A stretch of DNA of 64,000 nucleotides from Austropuccinia psidii (GCA_023105745.1 JALGQZ010000009.1:7662937-7726936), one strand, 5' to 3'. Positions 1-12,158 are shown, numbered from the stretch's first letter. The notes: generated from the letters alone by a model not told the origin. Translations and numbers: made by a program.

Positions 1-492
1 TGGATGGCACCATCAGATAGCCCTGATTGTGCTATTTCCAAAAAGACCCCACTTTAAGTATCTCACACTAAAACTGTAAAAGTTAGATGAGAGGTGAATG
101 TTTTGTTCACCCTTATTTGGTCTGAATTTGACCATAACTCAAGTAATACTGGTGCTAGCTCAGTTTGGCTAGCACCATTAGATAGCCCTGGCTTAGAGCT
201 TCATTTTGAATACCCATTTGATGGGGTTAAGCCTCTCCTTCTAGATTTTAGATGAGAGGTGAAAATTAAGGTTTATGCTCAGCAATAACTTTGAGCAGGA
301 ATAACTTTGTTATTTCTTGTCCTATGGTGATGCGCCTTATATTTTCAGAAGGAGGTGAGTTTCCTCTTTCTTTTGATACCTTTTGAGCTAATTTGGCTCA
401 GCTCCATGTTTTGGTGGTATTTTGGCTATACCATTGGTTTATGGTATTTTGGCTGTCATGCTTGTGCTCTGGTTTTGAGTCACAGGCTGACA
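1..492 (-). repeat. Element A 3' LTR, partial (cut by window start)
   Basis: This matches 9741-9832 plus 20843-21242, which together are the end of the other A LTR. It ends in GCTGACA at 492. The complete LTR is 1430 bp once element B is removed, so about 938 bp lie outside the window. I count roughly 11 substitutions in 492 bp against the 5' LTR, about 2 percent, which makes A clearly older than B. Confidence 0.92.
7..262. repeat. Internal direct duplication inside the A LTR
   Basis: Two imperfect copies of a unit of about 95 bp lie about 160 bp apart. Each begins near CACCAT(C/T)AGATAGCCCTG (8 and 170) and ends near TAGATGAGAGGTGAA (84 and 239). Both copies are also in the other A LTR, so the duplication predates the insertion. 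The related solo LTR at 1765-3267 shows the TAGATGAGAGGTGAA end once, near 3060. Confidence 0.7.
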
Positions 493-504
493 TACCCTCC
501 CTCT
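493..504 (-). promoter_or_regulatory. Element A polypurine tract
   Basis: Read on the minus strand, AGAGGGAGGGTA lies directly before the 3' LTR. This is the expected position and composition for the primer of plus-strand DNA synthesis in an LTR retrotransposon. Confidence 0.75.
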
Positions 505-517
505 AAAAAAAGGCTCA

Positions 518-1764
518 TCATAGATGAAACTGTTCAGTCCTCCTAGAGGCTCTGAATCTCCTTAAATGAAGGTTTCCATCTGGTATGGCATCCTCTGCCA
601 ACCATTTGTCTTTGTCAGCTGTCTGGTTCTTGAATCTGACTAGATATTGTCTCTGATCCTTTCCATTAAGTCTTATTTTTCTGGCCCTGATGATTTTACT
701 CACAGGTCCAGGAGAGTCTTCAACTTCCACTATTTCTGGTGGAGTGATGTTTTTCTTCCTGGAGGGGAATTTATCCTCCTCTGTTTGGAAGTATGGTTTG
801 ACCAGGCTCACTGGAAAGACTGGGTGTTTCCTAGAAAACTCCTCAGTGAGCTTGACCTCTACTGCATTCTTCCCTATCAACTTAATGATAGTGAAGGGCC
901 CTACAAATGAGTCTCTCATTTTCTTGGGTCCTTTGAGATTGTTAAAGTTCAGTGTAGACACTAACACCTGGTCCCCTTCCTTGAAGTCAGGTTCCATATG
1001 TGATTTGTCCCACCTTTGCTTGTTATACTCTTTGGCCTCAGCTATGCATTTGGCAGCAGTATCACAGGCTTTCTTCCACATATCATGGAAGTCTTTGGCT
1101 GTGGGGTGAATGGTCAGAAGATTTTTCTTCAAGTGATCCACAGGTAACAGGGGATTCCACCCTTTCTCTACCAGTGCAGGTGTTTTTCCTGTGGTAGAGT
1201 GCTGGCTTGTATTATAAGCCAGTTGGACTGCTGGTAAGAGGGTGACCCAATCATGGGTGTATCCCTCATGGTCCTTGTATTCCATGCCATAAGCACAGAA
1301 CCTCCTGAGGATGTCCTCCATTGTTTGGATCATCCTCTCAGCTAGGCCATCTGTTTGTGGATGGTAAGCTGTGGAAAAAGCAAGCTTGGTGCCAAGCATG
1401 TCATATAAATTGGTCCAAAATTCAGATGTGAATTTTGGGTCCCTGTCACTAATTATGATCTTAGGGACTCCACAGGTGGATATGATGTTATTCCAAAATA
1501 ACAGAGCAGTGTCCATGGCTGTGTCCTCTTTATGGAATGGTAGACATCTCATGCTCTTGCTGAACCTATCAACTATGATTAAGCAGGCATTGTAGTTTTC
1601 TTTGCCTCCTGGTACAAGTCCTGTGACCCAGTCCATGTTGATGGTTTCCCATGGGTGTTTGGGTTCTTCTATGTGTTGAAGCAACCCATATTTCTTCCCA
1701 TGTTTTCTATTTGCCTTTTGGCATCTTTCACAAGTGTTGATGTATTCACTCAACTCTTGCTCCC
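518..1764 (-). pseudogene. Element A integrase core and chromodomain-like C-terminus
   Basis: This is the C-terminal part of the A pol frame, open for 411 codons from just after the zinc-finger histidines. Visible are the CERCQKA cysteines of the HHCC finger, the first catalytic Asp in MDWVTGL, the second in ISDRDPKF, and the Glu in [14 protein letters not shown] module (VGPFTIIKL) and a tail ([17 protein letters not shown]) follow, the tail resembling the chromodomain of chromovirus integrases. The integrase inserts the element cDNA into chromosomes, and the tail may direct it to marked chromatin. The frame is intact here, but a solo LTR at 1765-3267 cuts it from the rest of pol. Removing that LTR and one 5-bp duplicate would restore the join in frame. 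Upstream stops still make pol dead. Confidence 0.9.
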
Positions 1765-3267
1765 TGTCAGGGTGAGTCTATGTAGTAGCTTAAAAATATT
1801 AAATACAAGCTAGTACTATGACTGTGACATGTCAAAATAAATAAAAATGAAATCTTCAGGTCCTACTGCTACGTGGTAACAGTGGTGATGAGTCTATTGA
1901 GGACCTGGGCTGCAATGCTCTAATATCTTTGACTGTAAAGAAACACTACAATAATTATATTCTAATTATATCTTTAATAATTCTAAGGACACTACTGATG
2001 AATAACAGTCTTGTCACGTAAGAATATTTGGTAAGATAAGATAAGATGATGGGTTTTTGAAGGAAAAAACCCTTCTTTTTATATCTTTCAAGACTGTCAA
2101 GAGTTATTAACTCTTCACACGTCAGAGGAGTGAAAATTTTCACTCCAATGGTCAGTCTGTGGTTCTGGATCCTCAATTCTGACGTCAGTAGAGGCAGAAT
2201 TGTGGTTTTGGAACCACAAATGATCATTCTGGATCAATACAGGATGAAAAAACTTGTCACCTGCCACGTCAGCACTTAGATGACGTTGTTCTGATGTCTG
2301 TATGATCAATACTGGTCATTCTGGGCGGGTTTAAGCTTTGAACAACTATTATTTTGAGTAAAAAGACAGTACTGGTTGGTACAGGTTTGGTACAGGCCAG
2401 TATTGGTCAAAATACTTTCAACCAAGATATCTTAGTCAGTTTTTGAGATATCAAGAAAACAAAAGCACAGAATTGAAGGGCTTAATGAGCTCTTCAATTT
2501 GGTATGCTTCATGTTTACCCTTCTTTCAAAAAGCAAAAGTTATAAGGGTTTTAAGTTTTGGGATGTATTTTTGTACATCAGTAAGAGGCTTCAAAAACTT
2601 CCATACCAGATATCTTCTTCAATTTGGAAGATATCTGTATTCTGATGATACAATTTTGTAGGGCTTGATTAGCTCTACAGTTTGGTATATTACACTGTAC
2701 AGTTGTATGAGTGTATGCCAAAGATACGGGGGTTTGTTTATTTTCTTATTTTCAGAATATCTGTATTTTGGTTATTAAACCTTTGAACCAAGATCTCTCA
2801 ATCAATTTAAGAGATACAGAGGTCTAAGGTGTCTCAAATTAAAGCTCTTGTTGAGATCTTTAATTTGGTTATACTTTTGTACAGTTTTGTACAAGCCCTC
2901 TCTGACTTTCAGGGGGACTTGGTTTTGAAAATGAGATTATATGGTATCTCCAGTTGTAGTGGTGTTACAACAACATGGATGATATCATTGTGTAGCTCTC
3001 TATGTGAGCTTTGAGAAAAATGCCATTTTGGTATAGGATAACTTAAATATGCATAAGTTAGATGAGAGGTGAAAATAAGGGTTTTGACTTGTTTATTCTC
3101 CTCTAGGTTTCCTTATTCTGTTTGGATAAGGTTGGTGTTTAATGTAAGAGGATTGTTTTCTCTTAATTGTTACCTGTATTGACTATGTTTGTTCAATACT
3201 TGTCATACCATTATTTATGGTATGTTGGATGTCATGCTAGTGCTCTGTTTTGAGTCACAGGCTGACA
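1765..3267 (-). repeat. Solo LTR of the A family, inserted in the A integrase
   Basis: A 1503-bp sequence starts TGTCAG and ends GCTGACA, like the A LTRs, and shares many blocks with them (for example the TGAGTCACAGGCTGACA end). It has no internal coding region. Target duplication CTCCC is exact at 1760-1764 and 3268-3272. It most likely arose by recombination between the LTRs of a full element that inserted into A. Confidence 0.92.
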
Positions 3268-5564
3268 CTCCCACTTGGGCCACCAAGCTGTGCTTGCTAC
3301 CCTCTCTTTAGTCCTGTCCTCACTCATGTGTCCCATATAGGGGCAGTCATGGCATTCCTGCAGGATTAAAGAGATGTGGTCTCTGTCTATCACTGTGAGT
3401 GCACTGGTGTGCTTTTCTCTGTGATAAATCAGGCCATCTATAAGGAAGAATTTATTGTCCTTATAGGCCCTCAACCAGGGTTCCTCCAGCTGGGTTTCCA
3501 GTTCTGGGCTCCTGTATTTTTGTTGAAGGAGTTGGAGTAGTATGCTACACTGGTTGTGTTTAGCATAAGATTTCAGTACTGCATTGAAAAATTCATTGTG
3601 CAGTTCTGAGGAACTTATTCCCAGTATGGGGGTTTCTGTCCCTTCTGAATCAGTGTTTCCACTGTCAAGGGTACCACTCCCTGGTGCCCATTCAGAGAAT
3701 CTGAAGTTCTTCTTCCTATTTATTTCCATAAAATGGATAGGAATTTTTGCAGCAACTTCAGGGTCATAAGCTGGATTGCTTTTGACATTGTCCAGTGGCC
3801 ATCTGCTAAGGCCATCTGCATTGGTATGGCTTTTACCTTCCTTGTATATGATGGTCATGTTCCCTCTATACTCCTGGATGGCTATTTGCCATATCAGCAT
3901 GTGTCTATTAGTAGTCTTCATGTTTAGTAAATACTTCAAGGCTGTGCATTCTGTATAGACTTCAAAGGCTGCACCCTCCAAAAAATAATGGAGTTTTTCT
4001 AGAGCCCAGACTAGACATAGACATTCTGTCTGGGTGGCCCCATACCTGGCTTCTGAATCTTTCAGCTGCCTGGAGATGTAACATATTACACCTTCTCTTG
4101 GTTCACCATGCACAATTTGTCTTTGGTGAAGGGCTGCTCCTAGGCCTTGACTGCATGATGCATCTATATATAACTTGAATGGCAGTTCAAAGTCAGGTAA
4201 GATGAGCACAGGTGCATTAGTGAGTTCATATTTGATCCTCTCATATGCATCCCTTCTTTCCTTGGTAATTTCAAAAACTACATCCTTTGAGCATAACTTG
4301 TATTAACTACTAGTTATGTGGGCAAAGTTTTTGATGTGGTTTCTATAGTAGCTAGCAAATCCAAGGAAATATTGCATCTCTTTGATGTTCTTTGGTACAG
4401 GCTTTTGCAGTACTGATGCTACTTTGTTCTGGTCAATTGCCAGACTAAGGACTGAGACTTTGTGTCCTAGAGCTAGTAGCTCTTGTTGGCCAAAATTACA
4501 ATTTTTAAGTGAAATTTTCAGATTGATGGGTGTACATTTACTTAGCACTCTGTCTATGTATTGTACATGGTCTTCCCACTTCTCTGAGTATATAATGATA
4601 TCATCAATATATACTACCATCCAGCCTTCCATTATTTCTTCTTAAAATATGGTGTCCATCATCCTTTGGAAGTGGGCTGGTGCATTCTTGATGCCAAATG
4701 GCATCCTGGTGTACTCATATATGCCCATATGGCATATTATTCTGAGCAACTTCATGGAGTTTGGTTTAACTCCATTTTGCTGGAAGCCTTTCATACAATC
4801 CATCTTGGTTATGTATTTGGCTTTGGCCAGCTTATCCAAGGCATGAGGTATCCTTGGTATAGGGTACCTGTCTGCTTTTGTGTAGTCATTCAGGGCTCTG
4901 AAGTCTCGACACAATCTAGACTTGGCATCATGCCAGGTGATCAGGACAGGAGTGGTTATTTCCACTATTTCATTATGTCCAATCTTCCTGATGACATCCA
5001 TGTCCAGGAGTTCATTGATGTGTTTTTCAATTTCTTTCCCGGTTTCCAGACTTGCTGGATAAGGAGGTCTCCTCAGCATGGGTGGATAAGGTCTTTCCAC
5101 ATCCAGATATAGTTCTATATCATGGCCTTTAATTTTGCCTAGTGGTTCTTCACCAATGGCAAATGCTGGTCTGTTCTTCCTCAGCATCTTCAGTAAACTT
5201 AGTTTTTGTTTACTGGTGAGGGTAGTGCTAAACTGTCCCTCCTTGAATTCCTGAAAGAGTTCTTCTAGTGGATCCTGTGAAGATATGTGGTATATATCAA
5301 GTGAAAATTTCTTTTCCTTGTTGGTACCAATGGTAATGTGCCTGTTTTTACTGTTTTAAATATCTATGCCATACATCCTCTGGTAATCTGTTCCCAGTAA
5401 AAACCCTTGGATGTGGGCATCTTCAAGCACTAAAAACTCTGGGTTGAGTCTGATATTACCCTTCCTGTGGGTATAATTATCTCTTTGACAATTGTCCCAA
5501 TGGAAGTCATCTTCCCTGAAGCACTTTTGAAGTTCTTTGCCTTACTGGGCAAGACCTGTTTTTC
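3268..5564 (-). pseudogene. Element A reverse transcriptase, RNase H and integrase zinc finger
   Basis: This is the middle of the A pol frame. RT motifs are clear: CRDFRALNDYTKADRYPIP, TKMDCMKGFQQN (catalytic Asp), [17 protein letters not shown] and the active-site YIDDIIIYS. RNase H follows ([41 protein letters not shown]), then the integrase finger start (ECHDCPYMGHMSEDR). Damage seen: in-frame stops near 5565, 5375, 4642 and 4303, and a one-base frameshift near 5465. The YIDD box is intact, so decay is by scattered mutation rather than loss of the active site. The fragment runs into the solo LTR at its C-terminal end. Confidence 0.9.
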
Positions 5565-7861
5565 CTAGTTTGGGAAGTGGTCATCCAGATAATTTCTGGC
5601 CACTATGGAGCAATGTGCTCCACTGTCAATGATCAGTGGGTGCTGAGCATTGTCAATACATACAGTCATTTTTGTGGCTGTTCCATGTATATATGCCATT
5701 CCTTTGGTTGGTGTAACCAGGAATGTTTGTACATCTTGTGTGTGTTTGCACAAGTTCTTGTTGGCAGTGTCCTGTGGCATGCCTGCTTCCAACTGTATAT
5801 CCTGGATTTCCAATGGGGTTTCCTCTTGGTATTCCACTAGAAATTCCTCTCTTGGGTCTTGATCATCAGCAGATGGTTCTCTGATGGCATCTCCCATAGA
5901 GTCTGATTCAGAATCCGCTGTTGGAGGTTCTTCTTCAGGGACTTTTTCTATAGCATAGACTTTTTTCTTTGCCTTTGGACAGTTGTTGGCATAGTGGTCT
6001 GTTGAACCACAATTGTGACAAGAATTCTTCTTCTTTGCCACTTCTGCCACTATTTCTCTGGGTTTGTCTTTAAACTCCACCCTGAAAGGTTGTTTCTCCT
6101 TGAAACTACTGCTTCTATATGGGGTGAATTTCCCTATATTAGTCCTTTTCCTTATGTCTTGTAAGGTATTGGATATGTCATCTAGAGTTCAATTTTGGTT
6201 GCATCTGCATTTCACTGCATGCTCTAATTCTCCTGGCAGTTGTGTCAGAAGTTTGTGATTCCTCATCTGGATGTTCATCTGAGGATCAATGGCTTTAAGT
6301 CTTTTAGAATGTCTGAGACACCACTCATATGGATCTTTGTCCACAGAGTATTTGTCATTTTCAAATGACATGGTCTTTTGCCATATCCAAGTTCCATTAC
6401 TGTACTTTTGGATTATTTGACTCTTCCACCATGGATTTCTTTCATTTCTGTGTACCATATACTTGCATGACCTTTAAATGCAGTATTCGGTCTAGCAGTA
6501 ATCCAGTAATCTGGTATGCTGGGTACATCAATGAAGAGTCCATCAATATAATCTATGAGTTCCATATGATCATATTCTCCTGATCCAGAGAATTTGGGCC
6601 AGCTTGAGGCCTCAGGAAGCTGTTTCAAGGCTTCCTTCTCTGAATAAGACATGCCATCTCCATCCTGGTATTGTGATGGAGATCTTGTCTTATTCAACAA
6701 AATGGCATCTGGTTTGATGTCATCTGGTTGATATGGATTATTCATAGCTTGGCCTTGTGGTTGGGGCTTCAAGCTATGGTAGGCATTAAACAATTTGTTA
6801 ATGTCTTGATCCAGACACTCCCTGTCCCTTGTGCTGTGGTGTTGTTCTTCAAAGACTTGGTTCAGTCTTTTGTTGGATTCTTCAGAGGCTTTGCTCAGTT
6901 GAGCATATCCTTCTTGAAGATTCTTAACTATTTGTTCCAAGGAGGCTTGAGTTTGTCTCATCCTCTCTTGGCTAGCTTTAATTTCTGCAAATTGCTTTGC
7001 AGATTGTTCAGCATATTGGGACACTTGTAACCACAGTGTATCACTGTTGATGTTACTCTCAGATGTGACAATGTTATTTTCAGTCTGAGTGGGGGTAATG
7101 TTTCTATTACTAGGACTACTGATTCTAGAGTGGTTTACAGCTACTTCTGGTTCTTGTGTACTTCCTTTACCAAATCCAACAGCTTCTGGATCATGGGGTC
7201 TGACTCTTTCCTCCTCTGGTTGAAGGAGGTTTTGTTCTTGCCCTTGTTTCCTTGTCTTCTCCTGGAAACTTCCTGGAATTGTGAAGAATGGTGACTCTTG
7301 GCCACTGATCTGCTGGTTTCTGAATGGTGTGAAGCCACTGGAGAGCTGATTTGGCCTGCTCCTTGTGAACCTGAAGGAATCTGAGTAGGCCCTGTCTGGG
7401 TCAACTGTTCTTCTATAGCTAGGATAGTGGCTTGATTCTCCCTTATCCTCTGTGCCCTTGCCTCCAGGAGTCTGTGCTGCCTGGTAGGATTCCAACCCTT
7501 GGTGATTACCATAAGGTCTTTGAAGTCTATCTCTTTGAGACAGATCTTCTGGCAAATTGATCCCAGTTCTGCCCAGTGAGTTGCTAGGTTGAACATCTTG
7601 TTGTCCATGCTCCATTGAAATAAATCTTTTAGGAGTTGGTGGATCTGAAGAACTTGATCCATATCCTTCCAGTCCTCTGGTTTGAGGTTTCTGTTGAATT
7701 GGAGTGTGAATGGAAAGGTTGATATTATCTCCCTCATTGTTTTGCCATCCACCACTGTGTCCAGGGTGTCCTCTTTCAGGTCTTCTGGTTCTGGACAATC
7801 CTCCTCTATCCTCTGGCTGGTTCCTTTGGAAGCCAAGGTCTCTGAGGTATACAGGGGACAT
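5565..7861 (-). pseudogene. Element A gag and protease frame (ORF2 N-terminal part)
   Basis: The frame opens at an ATG at 7861. It passes a coiled-coil-like stretch (QASLEQIVKNLQEGYAQL), a capsid-like block (WPKFSGSGEYDHMELIDYI), a CCHC zinc knuckle (CHNCGSTDHYANNC) and a retroviral-type aspartic protease with DSG (IIDSGAHCS). There is a frameshift near 6440, a UGA at 6189 and a stop at 5565, so the polyprotein is broken. The first 240 or so codons overlap ORF1 in another frame, and both frames are open there. The ATG at 7861 falls inside the candidate intron 7842-7909, so only unspliced RNA would use it. Capsid and nucleocapsid build the virus-like particle; the protease cleaves the polyprotein. 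Confidence 0.85.
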
Positions 7862-8209
7862 ATCAGTGTTTGCAAACAGTCAACAACTTTATGTTCTTAG
7901 GGTATTTACCTTTGACTGTGCCGTGTACAAATTTATTGTCTGCTGATTTGGGCAGTTTGCCTTTGGAAGTTAAAACTGGGTTAATAATTGTAATCTTCCC
8001 TGTACAAGTGGTTAAGGTTGGTTTACCTTGTATTGATGCAGAGTATCGTGGTTTTCTACTTCTCTGAGTGGCTATTGGTGTCCACTTCTTGGCTGTGATG
8101 AGACCTTCAATGTGCCTCTTTCCTTTGCCCTTGCTGCCCTCTGGTTCTGAGGGTGTCACTGGTGTGTTGGCCTGTGACTGGGTCTCAAGTGGGATGTAAT
8201 TTTCTTCCA
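7141..8209 (-). CDS. Element A ORF1, two-exon candidate of unknown function
   Basis: This is a conserved but unnamed retroelement protein. Exons are 7910-8209 and 7141-7841, with a 68-nt GT-AG intron between. The exon sum plus one base from an upstream exon is divisible by three, giving about 333 aa. Exon 1 is Pro/Thr/Lys-rich. Exon 2 carries a helical block (MFNLATHWAELGSICQK), a KGWNP motif, and a basic C-terminus ending VKEVHKNQK. The block aligns with ORF1 of B ([19 protein letters not shown]). Exon 1 has no ATG and begins AG|TG, so a start codon may be made by an upstream splice. The open frame upstream of 8209 gives only a TTG. It overlaps gag in the frame one base ahead. Function unknown; a basic gag-like or RNA-binding role is a guess. 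Confidence 0.6.
7842..7909 (-). other. Candidate intron in element A ORF1 (68 nt)
   Basis: The donor reads AAAG|GTAAATAC and the acceptor GTATACCTCAG|AGACC on the minus strand, with a TTGACTG branch-like motif inside. Splicing joins two stretches lying in different frames into one open ORF1 frame. The Gag-Pol ATG (7861) lies 20 nt from the 3' end of the intron. Confidence 0.6.
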
Positions 8210-8773
8210 CTGAAATCAAAGCAGGAAAAGGAGGGCTTATGTCAGTTAAGACTTCTCAAAAAATGCTGGTTTTGCACGTCTGAGATCGGCCTCTGGGCTT
8301 GTATGTTACTACAATGTGCCCTGTATAATGACAGTGTAATTGAATCAACAATTCCACGTCAGAATTACAGCTTTTTGGTACCCTGTCACACTGTTTGTGT
8401 GCCAGTATCCCTCAGAAACACTTGTGGTTTTCAAGTGTATTCTGTACAAGTGATTTTTTATGAGTGTTATTGAGATAACAATACAATTAACCATGCCTCA
8501 ACTGATGGTTTTTCAGTCAGAGGTTTCCTTATTCAGTCAAGAATACAGGACTTATTGATGGCTTATGTGTTTTTATATACAAAACACACCAAAAATAGTT
8601 ATATTCAGTGGGTATTAACCACGTGAATAATACTCTTATAATATGAGTATATATAAAAAAGGATAAATATATATAAAATATATATTTAAATAGAGAAATT
8701 ACGCCTAAAAAAGATAAAACACTTATCAATAAGTCATAAGAAGAGAAAAGACTTACTTTATAAGGTCCAAAAA

Positions 8774-8799
8774 AGGTTTAAAACATGGCCAGGCCCCCA
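8774..8799 (-). promoter_or_regulatory. Element A primer binding site
   Basis: Next to the 5' LTR, the minus strand reads TGGGGGCCTGGCC followed by ATGTTTTA. The TGG start and the match to the corresponding site of B (TGGGGGCCTGGCCGTGAT) fit a tRNA 3'-end primer site. The tRNA was not identified. Confidence 0.65.
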
Positions 8800-8802
8800 A
8801 AA

Positions 8803-9832
8803 TGTCAGGATGAAACTATGAAAGAGTGGTAATGTAGGCTATTTACAACTCAAACTATGTTTGTGACACGGTAAAAATGCTTTAAGAAGGTTTTGAGATG
8901 ATTAAGAATAAATTTAAAGGGCTTTACTATAGTAGATATAGTGGTGGTGAGCACTGTTGAAAGCCCTGGGTGCAGCTTTATCTGTTGGGTTACAATAATA
9001 AAAGACTACAATAATTAAAACTTATAGTTATACCTGATTATTAACCAAGAGTAAAACTGTTTTTGACAGTTTACCATGTAGGTTATTCAAGAGCAGGATG
9101 AGGAAAGGCGTTTGGCTGTGAAAAGCCCTCCTTTTATCCTGAAATTGAGGTGGAAAGGCTGCTAGACCTTTCCACATAGAGGAAGTGAAGATTTTTCACT
9201 CTCTATGACAGGCTTGTGGTTTGCAAACATCCTGTATACTCTGTATTGGGCTCAGATGTGGTTTTGAAACCACATCTGGGCGGTTTTCACCAATACAGGG
9301 TGAAAATTTTCATCTGGGGACCTCACAGCCTGATTCTGACGTGTATGACGCGTAGAATGCTGTACAGAAACTGTATGGGACCCCAGTATTGACTGAAATA
9401 TGAGGTATTGAAGTAAAAACATGCTTCTTTGTCTATTTGACACCTCATATTCATGGTTATGGGATATTATCCCATGGTAAGGCTGTATATGACAGCAGGT
9501 GGGATTTTGACCTTAAAATGGTCATAACTCTGTCAGTTTTTGAGATATAAAGCTCAAGATTGGTTCATTGAATATCTCTGTATGCGCTCTACACAATGGT
9601 ACCCAACTTGACATGGTTATTATTAAATATGACAAAGTTATCCCATGTACAAGTATTTTTGTACATCGGCATGGTTTGGGCAAAAGCTGTATTAAGCTTG
9701 TTTGGCCAATAAATTCTGTTGTAGTTGAGCTATGAGGAAATGGATGGCACCATCAGATAGCCCTGATTGTGCTCTTTCCAAAAAGACCCCACTTTAAGTA
9801 TCTCACACTAAAGCTGTAAAAGTTAGATGAGA
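8803..9832 (-). repeat. Element A 5' LTR, left piece
   Basis: It starts TGTCAGG at 8803 and runs to the insertion point of element B. TSD copy TGAGA of B is at 9828-9832. The LTR resumes at 20843. Confidence 0.92.
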
Positions 9833-12025
9833 TGTAAGGTTTGTCTATGAAACTCTTGATAATAGTAACAATATCAAGAGTACTATGACTGTCCTCAGTA
9901 GAAAAATATAATATAATGAAATATTATAACCACAAATTTAAATATAATTATTAAAAATAATTATATAAAAAAAATAAATTTAATTATTATTATAATAGTA
10001 TAATAATAAAAAAAAATATAATAATTATAATAAATTATAATTATTCTATTATTGTTATAGTCACTGACAGTTATAACAATAAGAAGTGTAAAGCTCTTAA
10101 TGAGACAATTACACGTGGAAAATAAGAATATTAACCACTTATAAATAATATAAATATTATTTATAAAAAGAATTAATCACACACTGTGCAGAAATAATTC
10201 TTTATAGAATAAAATTCTATATAAAAAAAACTATTACTAGATAAAAAAATATATAGAACTTTTAGAGAAAACTTACTTATAAGATTTATTTAATACAACA
10301 AGTTATAAAACAACAGTTATTATATTAAATAATGATTATAAGTTAAAAACACGCCAAAAATCAATAAAATCAAAGATAAAACAACTTTTTATACTAAAAT
10401 TTATGATTAAAGAGTTTTTGAGAGGAATTTGTGGATTTTAAAAGATATTTAAGATGATAATTTTATATAATAAAATTTATTATAGATGATTACAACAATA
10501 ATCTGAATTCTATGACTTCAATTCTTTAATTTAATAAATAAAGAATAAAAATAACTTAAGAATTACTTTTAATAATAAGATTTTATATTTAATAAAACTT
10601 TACCTGTTTAAATTTCTAATATGATTGGATTGATTATGATTGATGGACAAAAACAGTGATGAAAAGACTCTTTTTATGTCTACAGAGCAGCTCTCATGAT
10701 TCATAATGGATGTAGAGGGCGTGCTCAGGTCAAAACTGAAAAACCATGCTTAAAAATTAAGTTCTTAACTTAAGGCAACTTATTTTTACTTCCAATTTAA
10801 AGTTATCAGTGTTATTCTTAACTCCAAGTAACTTTAATCCTCATTTAGTTTAATTATTTTAAGTTTTAATATAAAATAAGTTTATTTATATTAAAGTTCA
10901 TCACATGAACAACATAAAATCAGAGTTTCAAGCAGAAATCTCTTAAACTGAATTTTGAATTAATTTTTAAAGAAATCATAATTTTCTTTAAGCTTAATTA
11001 AAAAAGTAATTTTCCAGGCTAATTACCCAGGAAACCTATTAATAAAAGATACTTAAAATTTAATTTATATATTGATAATATTAAATTCTAAGCTGTGTGA
11101 AATTTCAAGCAAATCCATTAAGATTTGGATTTTTAATGAATTTTTGAAGTTATTACTATTTTTCCACGTAAAATAGCAATACACACAAAACCTTAAGTTT
11201 TGATAAGGTTTTGATGATTGAAACCTTAAAGTTTTAAGCTTATTTAAGCTTTTTAAGCTTGATTAAGCTTTGACAGTTCTTAAAACCTTGATTCCAAGCC
11301 TGCTTATTGGGATTTACCCTCTTGGCAGCTTGAAATTCCTGTCCAATTTAGGATAAAACCAGTTTAAACCTTAAGGTTGGATCAAAGTCTAATCTTAAAG
11401 TTTAAATAAGGTTGAAAATCCTCCAATACAGGTGGACAACCTTAATTGAATCCTTGCAGATCCAAAAAGTTGGGTACCCCAGCTCTATTTGGTCTTTTTC
11501 CTTTGTCCCACCTTTTTGCGTGGATTTTGCCCTTTTATTTATTTAAAGCCATACTATGGCCTTAAACCCTTTTAAATTGAGCTCACGCAGGATTTACATT
11601 CTGTATGGCAAATCCTTAGCCAATTCAGTAAATATACACCACACCTCAATTTTAACTAAAATTTTGGTAAAGTTGCATAAACCTTATGTAACTTTAAATT
11701 TAAGCTTAATTAAGCTTAAATTTAACAATTTTAAAAAAATGTTAAAAAGTTACATTAGTACTGTGAGATTCTTAAATCTTCTAATAACACAAGAAATAAG
11801 TGTTTTTGGGTATAACACCCTATGGGTGTACCCTAGGTTATTTTTGGTGTAGAATCCAAAAATGACATAATAATTATAACTTTGTTTATCCAAAAAAAAG
11901 TTATACTTATTTTTTATTATTTTTTATTTTAAATTCAACTAAAAAGTCTGTTTAAGACAAATTTAATTGTTTATAAAATCATTTGTGGCCTTATGGGTAT
12001 GTTAAACATACCTCACAGGCTCACA
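9833..12025 (-). repeat. Element B 3' LTR
   Basis: 2193 bp, TGTAAGG start and GCTCACA end on the plus strand. It is near-identical to 18645-20837. It holds many A/T runs and AAGCTT-type short palindromes (11230-11275, 11700-11720). The 98-codon open frame it contains on the plus strand is antisense to the element and not thought to be a gene. Confidence 0.96.
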
Positions 12026-12037
12026 TTCCCTACCACC
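12026..12037 (-). promoter_or_regulatory. Element B polypurine tract
   Basis: The minus strand reads GGTGGTAGGGAA directly before the 3' LTR, the normal place for the plus-strand primer. Confidence 0.7.
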
Positions 12038-12158
12038 AAAAAAAATTGTACCACAATTTTCCTTTAGTGTACCCCCAAGTTATTTGGGGGGGGTATAATC
12101 CACTGTCCAACCTCTCTACTTATACTGTTCAAGTATGTAAAGCACACAATTCAAACTT

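Noticed and set aside
4666..5112. Long plus-strand frame opposite the A reverse transcriptase
   Set aside because: It is a shadow of the RT frame with no protein-like motifs. Others of the same kind lie opposite integrase, ORF1 and gag.
11556..11852. 98-codon plus-strand frame in both B LTRs (also 20368-20664)
   Set aside because: It is antisense to the element, has no motif, and its identity between copies simply reflects LTR identity.
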